NCBI GenBank assembly: GCA_030621655.1
Contig: JAUXHH010000007.1
Location: 1-19,622, forward strand
DNA length: 19,622 nucleotides
Origin: Desulfobacterales bacterium
GTDB taxonomy: Bacteria; Desulfobacterota; Desulfobulbia; Desulfobulbales; BM004
Direction: 5' to 3'
Under the pieces are notes generated by a model, which worked only from the letters and a program-made list of their open reading frames with translations, did not search any database and was not told the DNA's origin. The first letter of the stretch is position 1. Each line of letters opens with the position of its first letter. Shown piece after piece: positions 13,324 through 19,622 of this stretch. Both the position numbers and the translations under genes were made by a program.

Positions 13324-14361
13324 ATGAACGATACATTTCTCAAGGCCTGCAGAGGCGAAAAAGTAGATTACACACCGGTATGGATGATGCGCCAGGCTGG
13401 CCGCTATTTGCCTGAATACCAAGCAGTCAGAAGCAAACTCACATTCCTCGAACTCTGTAAAACACCTGAGTTGGCCGCAGAAGTTACAATCCAGCCGGTG
13501 GACATACTGGGGGTGGATGCTGCTATTTTATTTTCTGATATCCTGATCCCTCTTGAAGCCATGGGCCTGACCCTTGAATTTCATGAAAAAATCGGTCCCG
13601 TCTTCCCTACCCCTGTTCGGGACCAGCAGGCTGTTGACCGGTTAATCATACCTGACCCTGACGAGCATCTCAATTTTGTTATGGATACCATACGTATTCT
13701 ACGGCGGGAGCTTGCTGAAAAGGTGCCGCTTATCGGTTTTGCCGGTGCCCCGTTTACCCTTGCGACCTATCTGATCGAAGGGGGATCCTCCAAGTTCTTT
13801 TTTGAAACCAAGAAAATGATGTTTGCAGATCCGGAGCTTTACTCCTCCCTTATGGATAAAATAACTGAATGCACAAGCGTTTACCTCAAAGCCCAGGCTG
13901 CTGCCGGAGCCCAGGCCCTGCAAATTTTTGATTCCTGGGCCGGTGTCCTGGCTCCGGGTGACTTTGAACGCTACGCTCTCCCCTACGTCAAACGCATCAT
14001 TGCGGATCTAAAAGAAGCAACCGATGTTCCAATCATCTATTTTGCCAATAATGGAGCTACGTTACTGGATTTCTCCAAAACATCCGGTGCGGATGTCCTT
14101 GGCCTTGACTGGAGGGTTGATATTGCCAAGGCGGTTGAACAAATTGGGCCTGATATCTCTGTGCAGGGGAACCTTGATCCCTCTGCCCTGCTGCTGCCTG
14201 AGAAGCAACTCCGGGAGCGGGTGACAAAACTTCTTGCCGGAGCCGGCAATGCCCGCGGCCATATCTGCAACCTTGGACACGGTATCCACCAGTTTACTCC
14301 GCCTGCGCAGGCAAAAATCTTTATTGATGCAGTGCATGAACTGAGCGGAAAGAACAGCTAA
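13324..14361 (+). CDS. hemE: Uroporphyrinogen decarboxylase HemE
   Basis: A 345-residue cytoplasmic enzyme that decarboxylates the four acetate side chains of uroporphyrinogen III to give coproporphyrinogen III. The N-terminal signature PVWMMRQAGRYLPEY (18-32) contains the substrate-binding arginines. FSDIL (70-74) carries the catalytic aspartate, and APFTLATYLIEGG (around 141-153) and GHGIHQFTP near the C-terminus are also family marks. The length is as expected. GAGG at 13310-13313 precedes the ATG by ten bases. HemE belongs to the protoporphyrin or coproporphyrin routes and is not needed by the siroheme route that AhbD normally ends, which makes the ahbD-hemE pair notable. Confidence 0.97.
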   Translation: MNDTFLKACRGEKVDYTPVWMMRQAGRYLPEYQAVRSKLTFLELCKTPELAAEVTIQPVDILGVDAAILFSDILIPLEAMGLTLEFHEKIGPVFPTPVRDQQAVDRLIIPDPDEHLNFVMDTIRILRRELAEKVPLIGFAGAPFTLATYLIEGGSSKFFFETKKMMFADPELYSSLMDKITECTSVYLKAQAAAGAQALQIFDSWAGVLAPGDFERYALPYVKRIIADLKEATDVPIIYFANNGATLLDFSKTSGADVLGLDWRVDIAKAVEQIGPDISVQGNLDPSALLLPEKQLRERVTKLLAGAGNARGHICNLGHGIHQFTPPAQAKIFIDAVHELSGKNS

Positions 14362-14367
14362 ACATTC

Positions 14368-14955
14368 ATGAATTCATTGGGCCATAAAATTCCAGGTGTA
14401 AAAGAATGTCTTGACCTCATGGAGCAGTATCAGATGCTGCCCAATATCAAACACCATTCCATTGTGGTGGCCAGGGTGGCGGAGATCATTGCAAACGGCT
14501 TGATTGCTGCCGGGCATAAATTATCCATGGATAGGATAATTGCAGGTGCTCTGTTGCATGACATCGGTAAAACAGCCTGTCTTGACAATGATGATGACCA
14601 CGCTGCCAAAGGGGTTGAAATTTGCCTGGCCCATAACCTCGACCCCATTGCAGACATTGTTGGAGAGCATGTGATTCTGACAAACTACTCCCCTGAAAAT
14701 AATTTTGCTGAAAAAGAAATCGTCTACTACGCAGATAAAAGGGTGAACCATGACCAGGTGGTCAGCCTTGCAGAGCGACTCGCCTATATTCTTGAACGAT
14801 ACGGCTTGAATAATATAGTTCGATGCCAGGCAATCAAAAGCAATTACACCCTTTGCCAGGACCTTGAGAAAAAAATGTTTTCATTCCTGTCATTTGAGCC
14901 TGTTGATATTCCTGAACTGCTTATTGCGCACCAGTCAACAATCCTTAATCCGTGA
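14368..14955 (+). CDS. HD-domain phosphohydrolase-like protein
   Basis: A 195-residue protein starting six bases after the hemE stop, hence almost certainly in the same operon. HD-superfamily metal ligands are visible: His29 or His30 in NIKHHSIVVARVA, HDIGK at 64-68, His101 (GEHVILTN) and Asp123 (YYADKRVNHD). This is the minimal HDIG layout of hydrolases acting on nucleotides or other phosphate esters. There is no GYP motif, so a cyclic-di-GMP phosphodiesterase is unlikely. The C-terminus (150-195) is helical and not recognised. The substrate is unknown. The stop codon lies inside the left arm of the terminator stem. Confidence 0.9.
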   Translation: MNSLGHKIPGVKECLDLMEQYQMLPNIKHHSIVVARVAEIIANGLIAAGHKLSMDRIIAGALLHDIGKTACLDNDDDHAAKGVEICLAHNLDPIADIVGEHVILTNYSPENNFAEKEIVYYADKRVNHDQVVSLAERLAYILERYGLNNIVRCQAIKSNYTLCQDLEKKMFSFLSFEPVDIPELLIAHQSTILNP

Positions 14956-14987
14956 CGGGAAATATCCCAAGACTCACGGATTAAGGA
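14942..14987 (+). terminator. Strong stem-loop terminator after the HD gene
   Basis: TCCTTAATCCGTGA (14942-14955) and its exact complement TCACGGATTAAGGA (14974-14987) form a perfect 14-bp stem around an 18-base loop, which holds a smaller nested hairpin (GGGA/TCCC). An A/T-rich tail rather than a pure T run follows. The stop codon of the HD gene is the last three bases of the left arm. It separates the heme operon from the rbr block. Confidence 0.75.
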
Positions 14988-15132
14988 ATAATTTAAAGAT
15001 TTATTTTATAGTATAGTAACCCTATTCAAACGGCTGTCTTTTGGGCAGGGAAAATAATATACTGGCGCCGAGGTAAACTGCAGAGTAAAGTTTATTCTTT
15101 ATTTTAATTTTTTTCTTGCCAGAGTTTATTTT

Positions 15133-15167
15133 AACATGTTATTGATAATCATTCCCAATAACATGTT
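15133..15167. promoter_or_regulatory. Fur/PerR-like operator in a 35-bp inverted repeat upstream of rbr
   Basis: AACATGTTATTG (15133-15144) and CAATAACATGTT (15156-15167) are perfect 12-bp inverted repeats around 11 bases. The 19 bases at 15138-15156 match the E. coli Fur box consensus at 15 of 19 positions, with a core TTGATAATCATT. It ends 28 bp before the rbr start, where a repressor could block initiation. In sulfate reducers rubrerythrin and desulfoferrodoxin genes are known PerR/Fur-family targets. Which regulator binds is inference. Confidence 0.65.
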
Positions 15168-15195
15168 CTGTATTTTTATTTTTTAAGGAGACCAT

Positions 15196-15771
15196 ATGAG
15201 CCCACTAAAAGGAAGCCAGACAGAGAAAAACATCCTCACCGCATTTGCCGGCGAGTCTCAGGCACGTAATCGTTATACCTATTTTGCCTCCAAGGCAAAA
15301 AAGGACGGATATGTCCAGATAAGCACCATTTTTGAGGAAACTGCCAACCAGGAAAAAGAACACGCCAAAAGGTTGTTCAAGCTTCTTGAAGGGGGCGAAG
15401 TGGAGATTTCGGCAGGTTTTCCGGCAGGCGTCATCGGCACGACGCTTGAAAACCTGCAGGAGGCAGCGGCCGGTGAAAATTTTGAATATACCATCATGTA
15501 TCCTGAATTTGCAAAAACAGCCATGGAAGAAGGCTTCAAAGATATTGCCGCCATATTCAGCGCTATTGCTGTGGCCGAAAAGCAGCATGAAAAAAGGTAT
15601 AAAGACCTAGCGGCTAACATAGAAGCAGGCAGAGTTTTTCAACGTGAGGAAAAAGTCACATGGCGCTGCCGCAACTGCGGCTATCTCCACGAAGGCACCG
15701 AAGCGGTTGATGAATGTCCTGCATGCGAGCATAAGCAGGCCCATTTTGAACTGCTGGGAGAGAACTATTAA
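15196..15771 (+). CDS. rbr: Rubrerythrin (diiron peroxidase)
   Basis: A 191-residue classical rubrerythrin that reduces hydrogen peroxide in the cytoplasm of anaerobes. The N-terminal four-helix ferritin-like domain carries the diiron ligands E20, E53, H56 (EKEH), E94, E97 and E128, with H131 adjacent (AEKQHEKRY). The C-terminal rubredoxin-like domain binds one iron through C158-x2-C161 and C174-x2-C177. Spacing and length agree with the Desulfovibrio protein. AAGGAG at 15185-15190 is a good ribosome site. It lies behind the Fur-like operator and is followed by dfx after 97 bp. Confidence 0.98.
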   Translation: MSPLKGSQTEKNILTAFAGESQARNRYTYFASKAKKDGYVQISTIFEETANQEKEHAKRLFKLLEGGEVEISAGFPAGVIGTTLENLQEAAAGENFEYTIMYPEFAKTAMEEGFKDIAAIFSAIAVAEKQHEKRYKDLAANIEAGRVFQREEKVTWRCRNCGYLHEGTEAVDECPACEHKQAHFELLGENY

Positions 15772-15847
15772 CTTATAGGAAAGAAATACAATACTGCAAT
15801 ACAATTTTTGGTTTGTCTATTTGTCTGTTTAATATTTTTTTGAGGTT

Positions 15848-15866
15848 TAAACCTAAAGGAGGTTTA
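15848..15866 (+). promoter_or_regulatory. Hairpin that could mask the dfx ribosome-binding site
   Basis: TAAACCT (15848-15854) pairs with AGGTTTA (15860-15866) over a five-base loop, covering half of the near-perfect Shine-Dalgarno AAAGGAGGTT (15855-15864). TAAACCT is also part of a 12-bp palindrome AGGTTTAAACCT (15843-15854), which offers a competing duplex in DNA or a dimer site. Real translational control is not shown. Confidence 0.35.
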
Positions 15867-15868
15867 CT

Positions 15869-16243
15869 ATGGCAAAGAAACTGGAAGTCTACAAATGTGA
15901 TGTTTGCGGAAACATTGTCGAAGTCGTTCATGGCGGTCAGGGTACGTTGGTATGCTGCGGTCAGGACATGACCCTGCAGGTTGAAAACACGGTTGATGCT
16001 GCCAAAGAAAAACATGTCCCGGTCATAGAAAAGATTGATGGCGGCTATAAGGTTTCTGTGGGATCTGTTGCCCATCCTATGGAGGAAAAACATTACATAG
16101 AATGGATTGAACTTATTGCCGGAGACACAGCATACAGGCAATTTTTAAATCCTGGCGGTACCCCCGAGGCTGTCTTCATGGTTGATGCCACCGAGGTCAG
16201 TGCCAGGGAATACTGTAATCTGCACGGACTTTGGAAAAGCTAG
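15869..16243 (+). CDS. dfx: Desulfoferrodoxin (2Fe superoxide reductase)
   Basis: A 124-residue class I superoxide reductase, reducing superoxide to peroxide without making oxygen. The desulforedoxin-like N-terminal domain binds the center I iron through C10, C13, C29 and C30. The catalytic center II ligands are H49, H69, H75, C116 and H119 (CNLHGLW), with the conserved Glu-Lys pair near 47-48 (KEKHVPV). All nine ligands are present at the classical positions. It acts in the cytoplasm with rubredoxin or a similar donor. The ribosome site AAAGGAGGTT is unusually strong and partly within a potential hairpin. Its peroxide product is a substrate for the rubrerythrin encoded just upstream. Confidence 0.98.
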   Translation: MAKKLEVYKCDVCGNIVEVVHGGQGTLVCCGQDMTLQVENTVDAAKEKHVPVIEKIDGGYKVSVGSVAHPMEEKHYIEWIELIAGDTAYRQFLNPGGTPEAVFMVDATEVSAREYCNLHGLWKS

Positions 16244-16247
16244 TAAG

Positions 16248-16333
16248 GCTATCAGCGTTCAGCCATAAGCTTTTAAAAAATTATTCTTATCTCTTTCAGC
16301 TGATAGCTAACTGCTAACTGCTGAAAGCTAAAT
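16248..16333. repeat. Inverted heptamer arrays between dfx and ftnA
   Basis: Four heptamers (GCTATCA, GCGTTCA, GCCATAA, GCTTTTA; 16248-16275) are followed, after an AT-rich core, by five more (GCTGATA, GCTAACT, GCTAACT, GCTGAAA, GCTAAAT; 16299-16333). GCTATCAGC (16248-16256) and GCTGATAGC (16299-16307) are exact inverted repeats. The second array ends three bases before the AAGGAG of ftnA. Confidence 0.75.
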
Positions 16334-16347
16334 AACAAGGAGTTGTC

Positions 16348-16857
16348 ATGCTGAGTAAAAAAATGGAAAAAGCCATTAATCAGCAGATCAATGCTGAAAT
16401 TTATTCTTCATATCTTTACCTGTCCATGGCCACCTATTTTGAATCGAAAAGTCTTGGTGGCTTTTCAAACTGGATGCGCCAGCAGGCCCAGGAAGAACTC
16501 TTCCATGGTATGAAGATGTTTGACTTTGTCTGCGAACGTGGCGGGCGAGTAACTTTAAAGGCTATTGACCAGCCTCCTTCGAAATGGTCATCACCTCTGG
16601 ATGCGATTGAAAATGTCCTGTCCCATGAACAGAAGGTGACCGGACTGATCAATGACCTGGTCAACCTGGCTCAGGACGAACGCGATCATGCAACGAACAT
16701 CTTCCTGCAGTGGTTCGTGTCTGAGCAGGTTGAAGAGGAAGATACGGCCGGCAGCCTGGTGGACAAACTTATATTGATAGGTAAAGATGCCAATGGCCTG
16801 TTCATGCTGGATACAGAATTGGGCCAACGCATGTTTACCCTACCGACAAAAGAATAA
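16348..16857 (+). CDS. ftnA: Bacterial non-heme ferritin
   Basis: A 169-residue ferritin of the FtnA type that oxidises Fe(II) and stores it as a mineral in a 24-subunit cage. The ferroxidase ligands E17, E50, H53, E94 and Q127 occur at exactly the E. coli FtnA positions, with E49 and E130-131 able to form the third iron site. There is no heme-binding Met typical of bacterioferritin at position 52. AAGGAG shortly before the ATG sets the start. In this block it would remove free iron that drives Fenton chemistry, alongside Rbr and Dfx. It could be transcribed with them or from its own promoter; none was recognised in the repeat-filled leader. Confidence 0.96.
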   Translation: MLSKKMEKAINQQINAEIYSSYLYLSMATYFESKSLGGFSNWMRQQAQEELFHGMKMFDFVCERGGRVTLKAIDQPPSKWSSPLDAIENVLSHEQKVTGLINDLVNLAQDERDHATNIFLQWFVSEQVEEEDTAGSLVDKLILIGKDANGLFMLDTELGQRMFTLPTKE

Positions 16858-16965
16858 TAATTTACAGCCTGTATTTTTCGGACATAAGCATTCGGCCTCG
16901 GTTTTTTTAAAGGAATGCACCAGGCCTGAAATATATACATGCATCATATTTCACAAGGAGAAATG

Positions 16966-18165
16966 ATGAATACCACAGAAATTAAAGATAACATATTCTG
17001 GGTAGGGGCTATTGACTGGGATATCAGGGATTTCCATGGCTACTCCACCTATAAAGGAACAACCTATAATGCCTTCCTGGTAAAGGACGAGAAAATTGCC
17101 CTGTTCGATACGGTCAAAAAAAACCACATCACTGACCTGGTACATCATATCAAGCAACTGGTTGATCCCACTGACATTGATTACCTGATCGTCAACCATG
17201 TTGAAATGGACCACTCCGGTTCATTACCGGAGATAATTGACCTGATCAAGCCTGAAAAGATTTTCTGCTCCAAGATGGGTTTAAAGGCCATCGAGGCGCA
17301 TTTTCATCCCGAGGGCTGGCCCCTTGAAGCGGTTGAGAACGGCCAGACCCTCAGCCTGGGCAGCAAGACTGTCACATTTCTTGAAACCAGAATGCTGCAC
17401 TGGCCTGATTCCATGTTTTCTTATTTCCAGGAAGACAAGCTGCTTATCTCCAGTGATGCCTTCGGGCAGCACCTGGCCAGCAGTGAAAGGTTTGATGACC
17501 AGGTTGACTTCTCAGAACTGATGGAGCAGACATCAAAATACTACGCCAACATCCTGACCCTCTATTCACCGTTAATCAGGAAACTCCTGGCCAAGGTGCA
17601 GGAAATGGGACTTGAGATTGATATGATTGCCCCTGATCATGGGGTTATCTGGCGCTCCCATATTAATGATGTCCTCCAGGCCTATGCTGACTGGAGCCAG
17701 AACAAGGGCAAGAGAAAGGCCCTGGTCATCTATGATACCATGTGGGAATCCACCGAAAAAATGGCCAAGGCCATCACTGCCGGTATTGACTCAACAGGAG
17801 TCAGCGTCAAACTCATCAACCTGGCTCATAGTCACCGCAGCGACGTCATGGCAGACGTACTCAATGCCAAAGCGGTTATTCTTGGCTGTGCAACCTTGAA
17901 TAATGGTATGCTGCCCAGGATGGCAGGTTTTTTGATGTACATGCGGGGCCTGAAGCCGACTAACAAGATTGGAGCTGCCTTTGGCTCGTTTGGCTGGTCC
18001 GGCGAGGCGGTCAAACTCATGAACAGGGCCATGGAAGATATGAAGTTTGATATCATTGAACCGGGATTGCGGTTCAAATACGTTCCAGCCCACGCTGATC
18101 TCAAGGAATGCGTGGAGATGGGGAAGAGGATTGGGCAAGCAGTAATTGAGCAGACAGAAGAATAA
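16966..18165 (+). CDS. fprA: A-type flavodiiron protein (oxygen/NO reductase, Roo/FprA family)
   Basis: Start 16966 is chosen because AAGGAG (16955-16960) lies five bases before it; the longer frame from 16939 would have that site inside the coding region. The result is 399 residues, the usual class A length. The metallo-beta-lactamase-like N-terminal domain has the diiron ligands H78, E80, D82 (NHVEMDH), H145 (LHWPD), D164 (SSDAFG) and H225 (PDHGVIW). H83 completes the HxExDH signature. The flavodoxin domain starts near 251 (KALVIYDTMWESTEKMAKAI) and binds FMN. There is no fused rubredoxin, so a separate electron donor is needed and none is in the window. The enzyme reduces oxygen to water, or NO to N2O. 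The HEAT gene follows after 21 bp. Confidence 0.96.
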   Translation: MNTTEIKDNIFWVGAIDWDIRDFHGYSTYKGTTYNAFLVKDEKIALFDTVKKNHITDLVHHIKQLVDPTDIDYLIVNHVEMDHSGSLPEIIDLIKPEKIFCSKMGLKAIEAHFHPEGWPLEAVENGQTLSLGSKTVTFLETRMLHWPDSMFSYFQEDKLLISSDAFGQHLASSERFDDQVDFSELMEQTSKYYANILTLYSPLIRKLLAKVQEMGLEIDMIAPDHGVIWRSHINDVLQAYADWSQNKGKRKALVIYDTMWESTEKMAKAITAGIDSTGVSVKLINLAHSHRSDVMADVLNAKAVILGCATLNNGMLPRMAGFLMYMRGLKPTNKIGAAFGSFGWSGEAVKLMNRAMEDMKFDIIEPGLRFKYVPAHADLKECVEMGKRIGQAVIEQTEE

Positions 18166-18186
18166 TTTACCTGTTGTCCATAGCAA

Positions 18187-18873
18187 ATGGGAATCCGGGA
18201 AAAACGTCGTATCTCCAAACTTCTGGAGTCTTCTGATATTGAAGCTGTCATCCATGAACTGCGACAGCTTCCTGCATCCAGAGTCATAAATCCTCTTATC
18301 GGTGCTTTATGCAGCAGCAATGAGACTGTACGCTGGCATGCAATTACCGCACTGGGCCCAATCGTCGCTGATCTGGCCGATCATGATATGGAGGCGGCGA
18401 GAGTTGTGATGCGCAGGTTCATGTGGAGTTTAAACGATGAGTCCGGCGGCATCGGCTGGGGCGCCCCTGAGGCCATGGGTGAAATAATGGCCGCCCACGA
18501 CAGACTTGCTGAGGAATACGGCCATATGCTTGTAGCTTACATGCGTGAAGACGGCTTCTACCTGGAGCTTCCGCAATTGCAGCAGGGGTTGATGTGGGGA
18601 CTTTCCCGGTTTGCCATGGTAAAGCCCGACCTGCTGAAGGCAAAAAATGTTATCATTTATCTGCTCCCCTATCTCAACTCCCCTGATTCCACAGTTCGCG
18701 GTCTTGCTGCCTGGGCACTTGGCCTGCTCCACGCAGGAGAGGCGGTCGCGTCTCTTGAAAAACTTGTAAATGATCCTGCCCAGGTAAAGATATACCTTAA
18801 CCGCACCTTTGTAGCAGATACCGTGGGAGGGCTGGCGCATAAAGCACTTGCGAATATTGTAAAAGAATCGTAG
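18187..18873 (+). CDS. HEAT-repeat protein (resembling the DVU0298 family)
   Basis: A 228-residue all-helical protein. Repeating helix pairs with HEAT-type spacing are visible at about 33-63 (RVINPLIGALCSSNETVRWHAITALGPI), 74-105 and 155-190 (IIYLLPYLNSPDSTVRGLAAWALGLL), plus a C-terminal pair. WGAPEAMGEI (90-99) is a distinctive Trp/Gly motif. It resembles a small HEAT family I associate with sulfate reducers under the Desulfovibrio locus name DVU0298; that link is from memory. HEAT proteins are scaffolds or act on cofactor-bearing partners. The start is 21 bp after fprA and no terminator intervenes, so co-transcription is likely. No strong Shine-Dalgarno was seen. Function is unknown. Confidence 0.85.
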   Translation: MGIREKRRISKLLESSDIEAVIHELRQLPASRVINPLIGALCSSNETVRWHAITALGPIVADLADHDMEAARVVMRRFMWSLNDESGGIGWGAPEAMGEIMAAHDRLAEEYGHMLVAYMREDGFYLELPQLQQGLMWGLSRFAMVKPDLLKAKNVIIYLLPYLNSPDSTVRGLAAWALGLLHAGEAVASLEKLVNDPAQVKIYLNRTFVADTVGGLAHKALANIVKES

Positions 18874-18885
18874 CTTTACAGGATC

Positions 18886-19622
18886 ATGCCTGATTCTGTT
18901 ACAAAAAAATCCTTTTTTGCAGGGTTTCTACAGTTTGACGTCAAGAGCGGCGATATTGACTCCAATTTTTCCCGCGTTGAGCAAGGTCTTGCAGAAATTG
19001 CCATGTCCTGTAAACGGATATCCCCTGGCATCATTGTTTTGCCTGAACTCTGGGCCACCGGTTTTGCCTATGAAAAACTTCCAGAGCTTTCGAGAAAAAT
19101 TCCAGCCCTATTAGAAAACCTGCAAATTTTATCAGCAAAATACCAGGTCAATATTGGAGGATCGTTGCCGGAATACTCGCAGCATTCTTATTACAACACA
19201 CTTTTTATAACTGAACCAAAAGGGCTCGCAGGTACATACCGCAAGCAGTGCCTCTTCAGTCCGATGCAAGAGGACTCATTCTTTACACCCGGAACTGAGC
19301 CCCGTCCGATCCAAACCGATCAGGGACCTATTGGAGCATTGGTTTGTTATGATCTGCGATTTCCAGAACTCCTCCGGGGACAGACAACCCTCGGGGCCGA
19401 ACTCCTTGTCGTCTCTGCCCAATGGCCTGCTGCACGGGTTGACAACTGGCGCATCCTGGTTCAGGCGCGCGCCATCGAGAACCAGATGTTTGTTATTGCT
19501 GCGAACCGATGCGGCACAACCGGTGACACGACATTTGGCGGTCATTCCATGGTAGTTGCTCCAGACGGCTCGATTCTGCTGGAAGCCGATGAAAATGAGG
19601 AATGCAGGGGAACAATGCTTGA
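18886..19622 (+). CDS. Nitrilase-superfamily carbon-nitrogen hydrolase, 3' end outside window
   Basis: The frame is open from ATG 18886 to the last base (245 codons plus two bases), so the stop lies beyond the window. The nitrilase catalytic triad is complete: E54 (VLPELWATGF), K120 (TYRKQCLF) and C154 (ALVCYDLRFPELLR), with a conserved Glu in EDSFFTPG. The motif RFPELLR and the sequence order fit the omega-amidase/Nit2-like branch, cytoplasmic enzymes that hydrolyse omega-amides such as 2-oxoglutaramate; other amidases of the superfamily remain possible. Typical length is 255-275 residues, so little is missing. It starts 12 bp after the HEAT gene, which suggests the same transcript. An in-frame stop just upstream rules out a longer N-terminus. 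Confidence 0.93.
   Translation, partial: MPDSVTKKSFFAGFLQFDVKSGDIDSNFSRVEQGLAEIAMSCKRISPGIIVLPELWATGFAYEKLPELSRKIPALLENLQILSAKYQVNIGGSLPEYSQHSYYNTLFITEPKGLAGTYRKQCLFSPMQEDSFFTPGTEPRPIQTDQGPIGALVCYDLRFPELLRGQTTLGAELLVVSAQWPAARVDNWRILVQARAIENQMFVIAANRCGTTGDTTFGGHSMVVAPDGSILLEADENEECRGTML

Noticed and set aside
16858..16938. GCATTC/GAATGC and GGCCT/AGGCC short inverted repeats with a T run between ftnA and fprA.
   Set aside because: The two 5-6 bp pairings interleave and the T run lies between arms, so it is not a convincing terminator or pseudoknot.

Overview
The window looks like chromosomal DNA of an anaerobic, Gram-negative, sulfate-reducer-like bacterium of the Desulfobacterota (old Deltaproteobacteria), perhaps near Desulfobulbales. 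The outer-membrane LPS assembly protein LptD shows the Gram-negative envelope. An AhbD-type heme synthase and a run of rubrerythrin, two-iron desulfoferrodoxin, ferritin and A-type flavodiiron protein genes point to a strict anaerobe that meets oxygen. The lineage is an inference from family content and was not tested by phylogeny.

Layout. Positions 1-1635 hold the 3' part of lptD. A DHH/DHHA1 phosphoesterase-like gene follows (1862-2836), then a PilT/PilU-like pilus retraction ATPase (3130-4278) and a zinc-ribbon plus receiver-like protein of unknown function (4358-5185). On the minus strand, lon (6277-8721) is followed by mltG (5175-6203), which converges on and overlaps the zinc-ribbon gene by 11 bp. 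Divergent from lon is an orphan left-handed beta-helix protein resembling the acetyltransferase half of GlmU (8979-9779). Next come a small membrane protein (minus), a 390-residue protein of unknown family (plus) whose start overlaps that of the small gene, and a UspA-family protein (minus).

From 12217 onward all genes are on the plus strand. ahbD, hemE and an HD-domain hydrolase form a heme-related block with a good sigma70-type promoter in front and a 14-bp stem terminator behind. A Fur-like 35-bp inverted repeat then precedes rbr, dfx, ftnA and fprA, which together remove superoxide, peroxide and oxygen and store iron. A HEAT-repeat protein and a nitrilase-family hydrolase (cut by the window end) follow closely.

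The most unusual signal lies outside the genes. At least six intergenic gaps carry short arrays phased at 7 or 8 bp, with different unit sequences, sometimes as inverted pairs. One array runs into lon and encodes its basic C-terminal tail. No tRNA, rRNA, CRISPR array, transposase or phage gene was seen.
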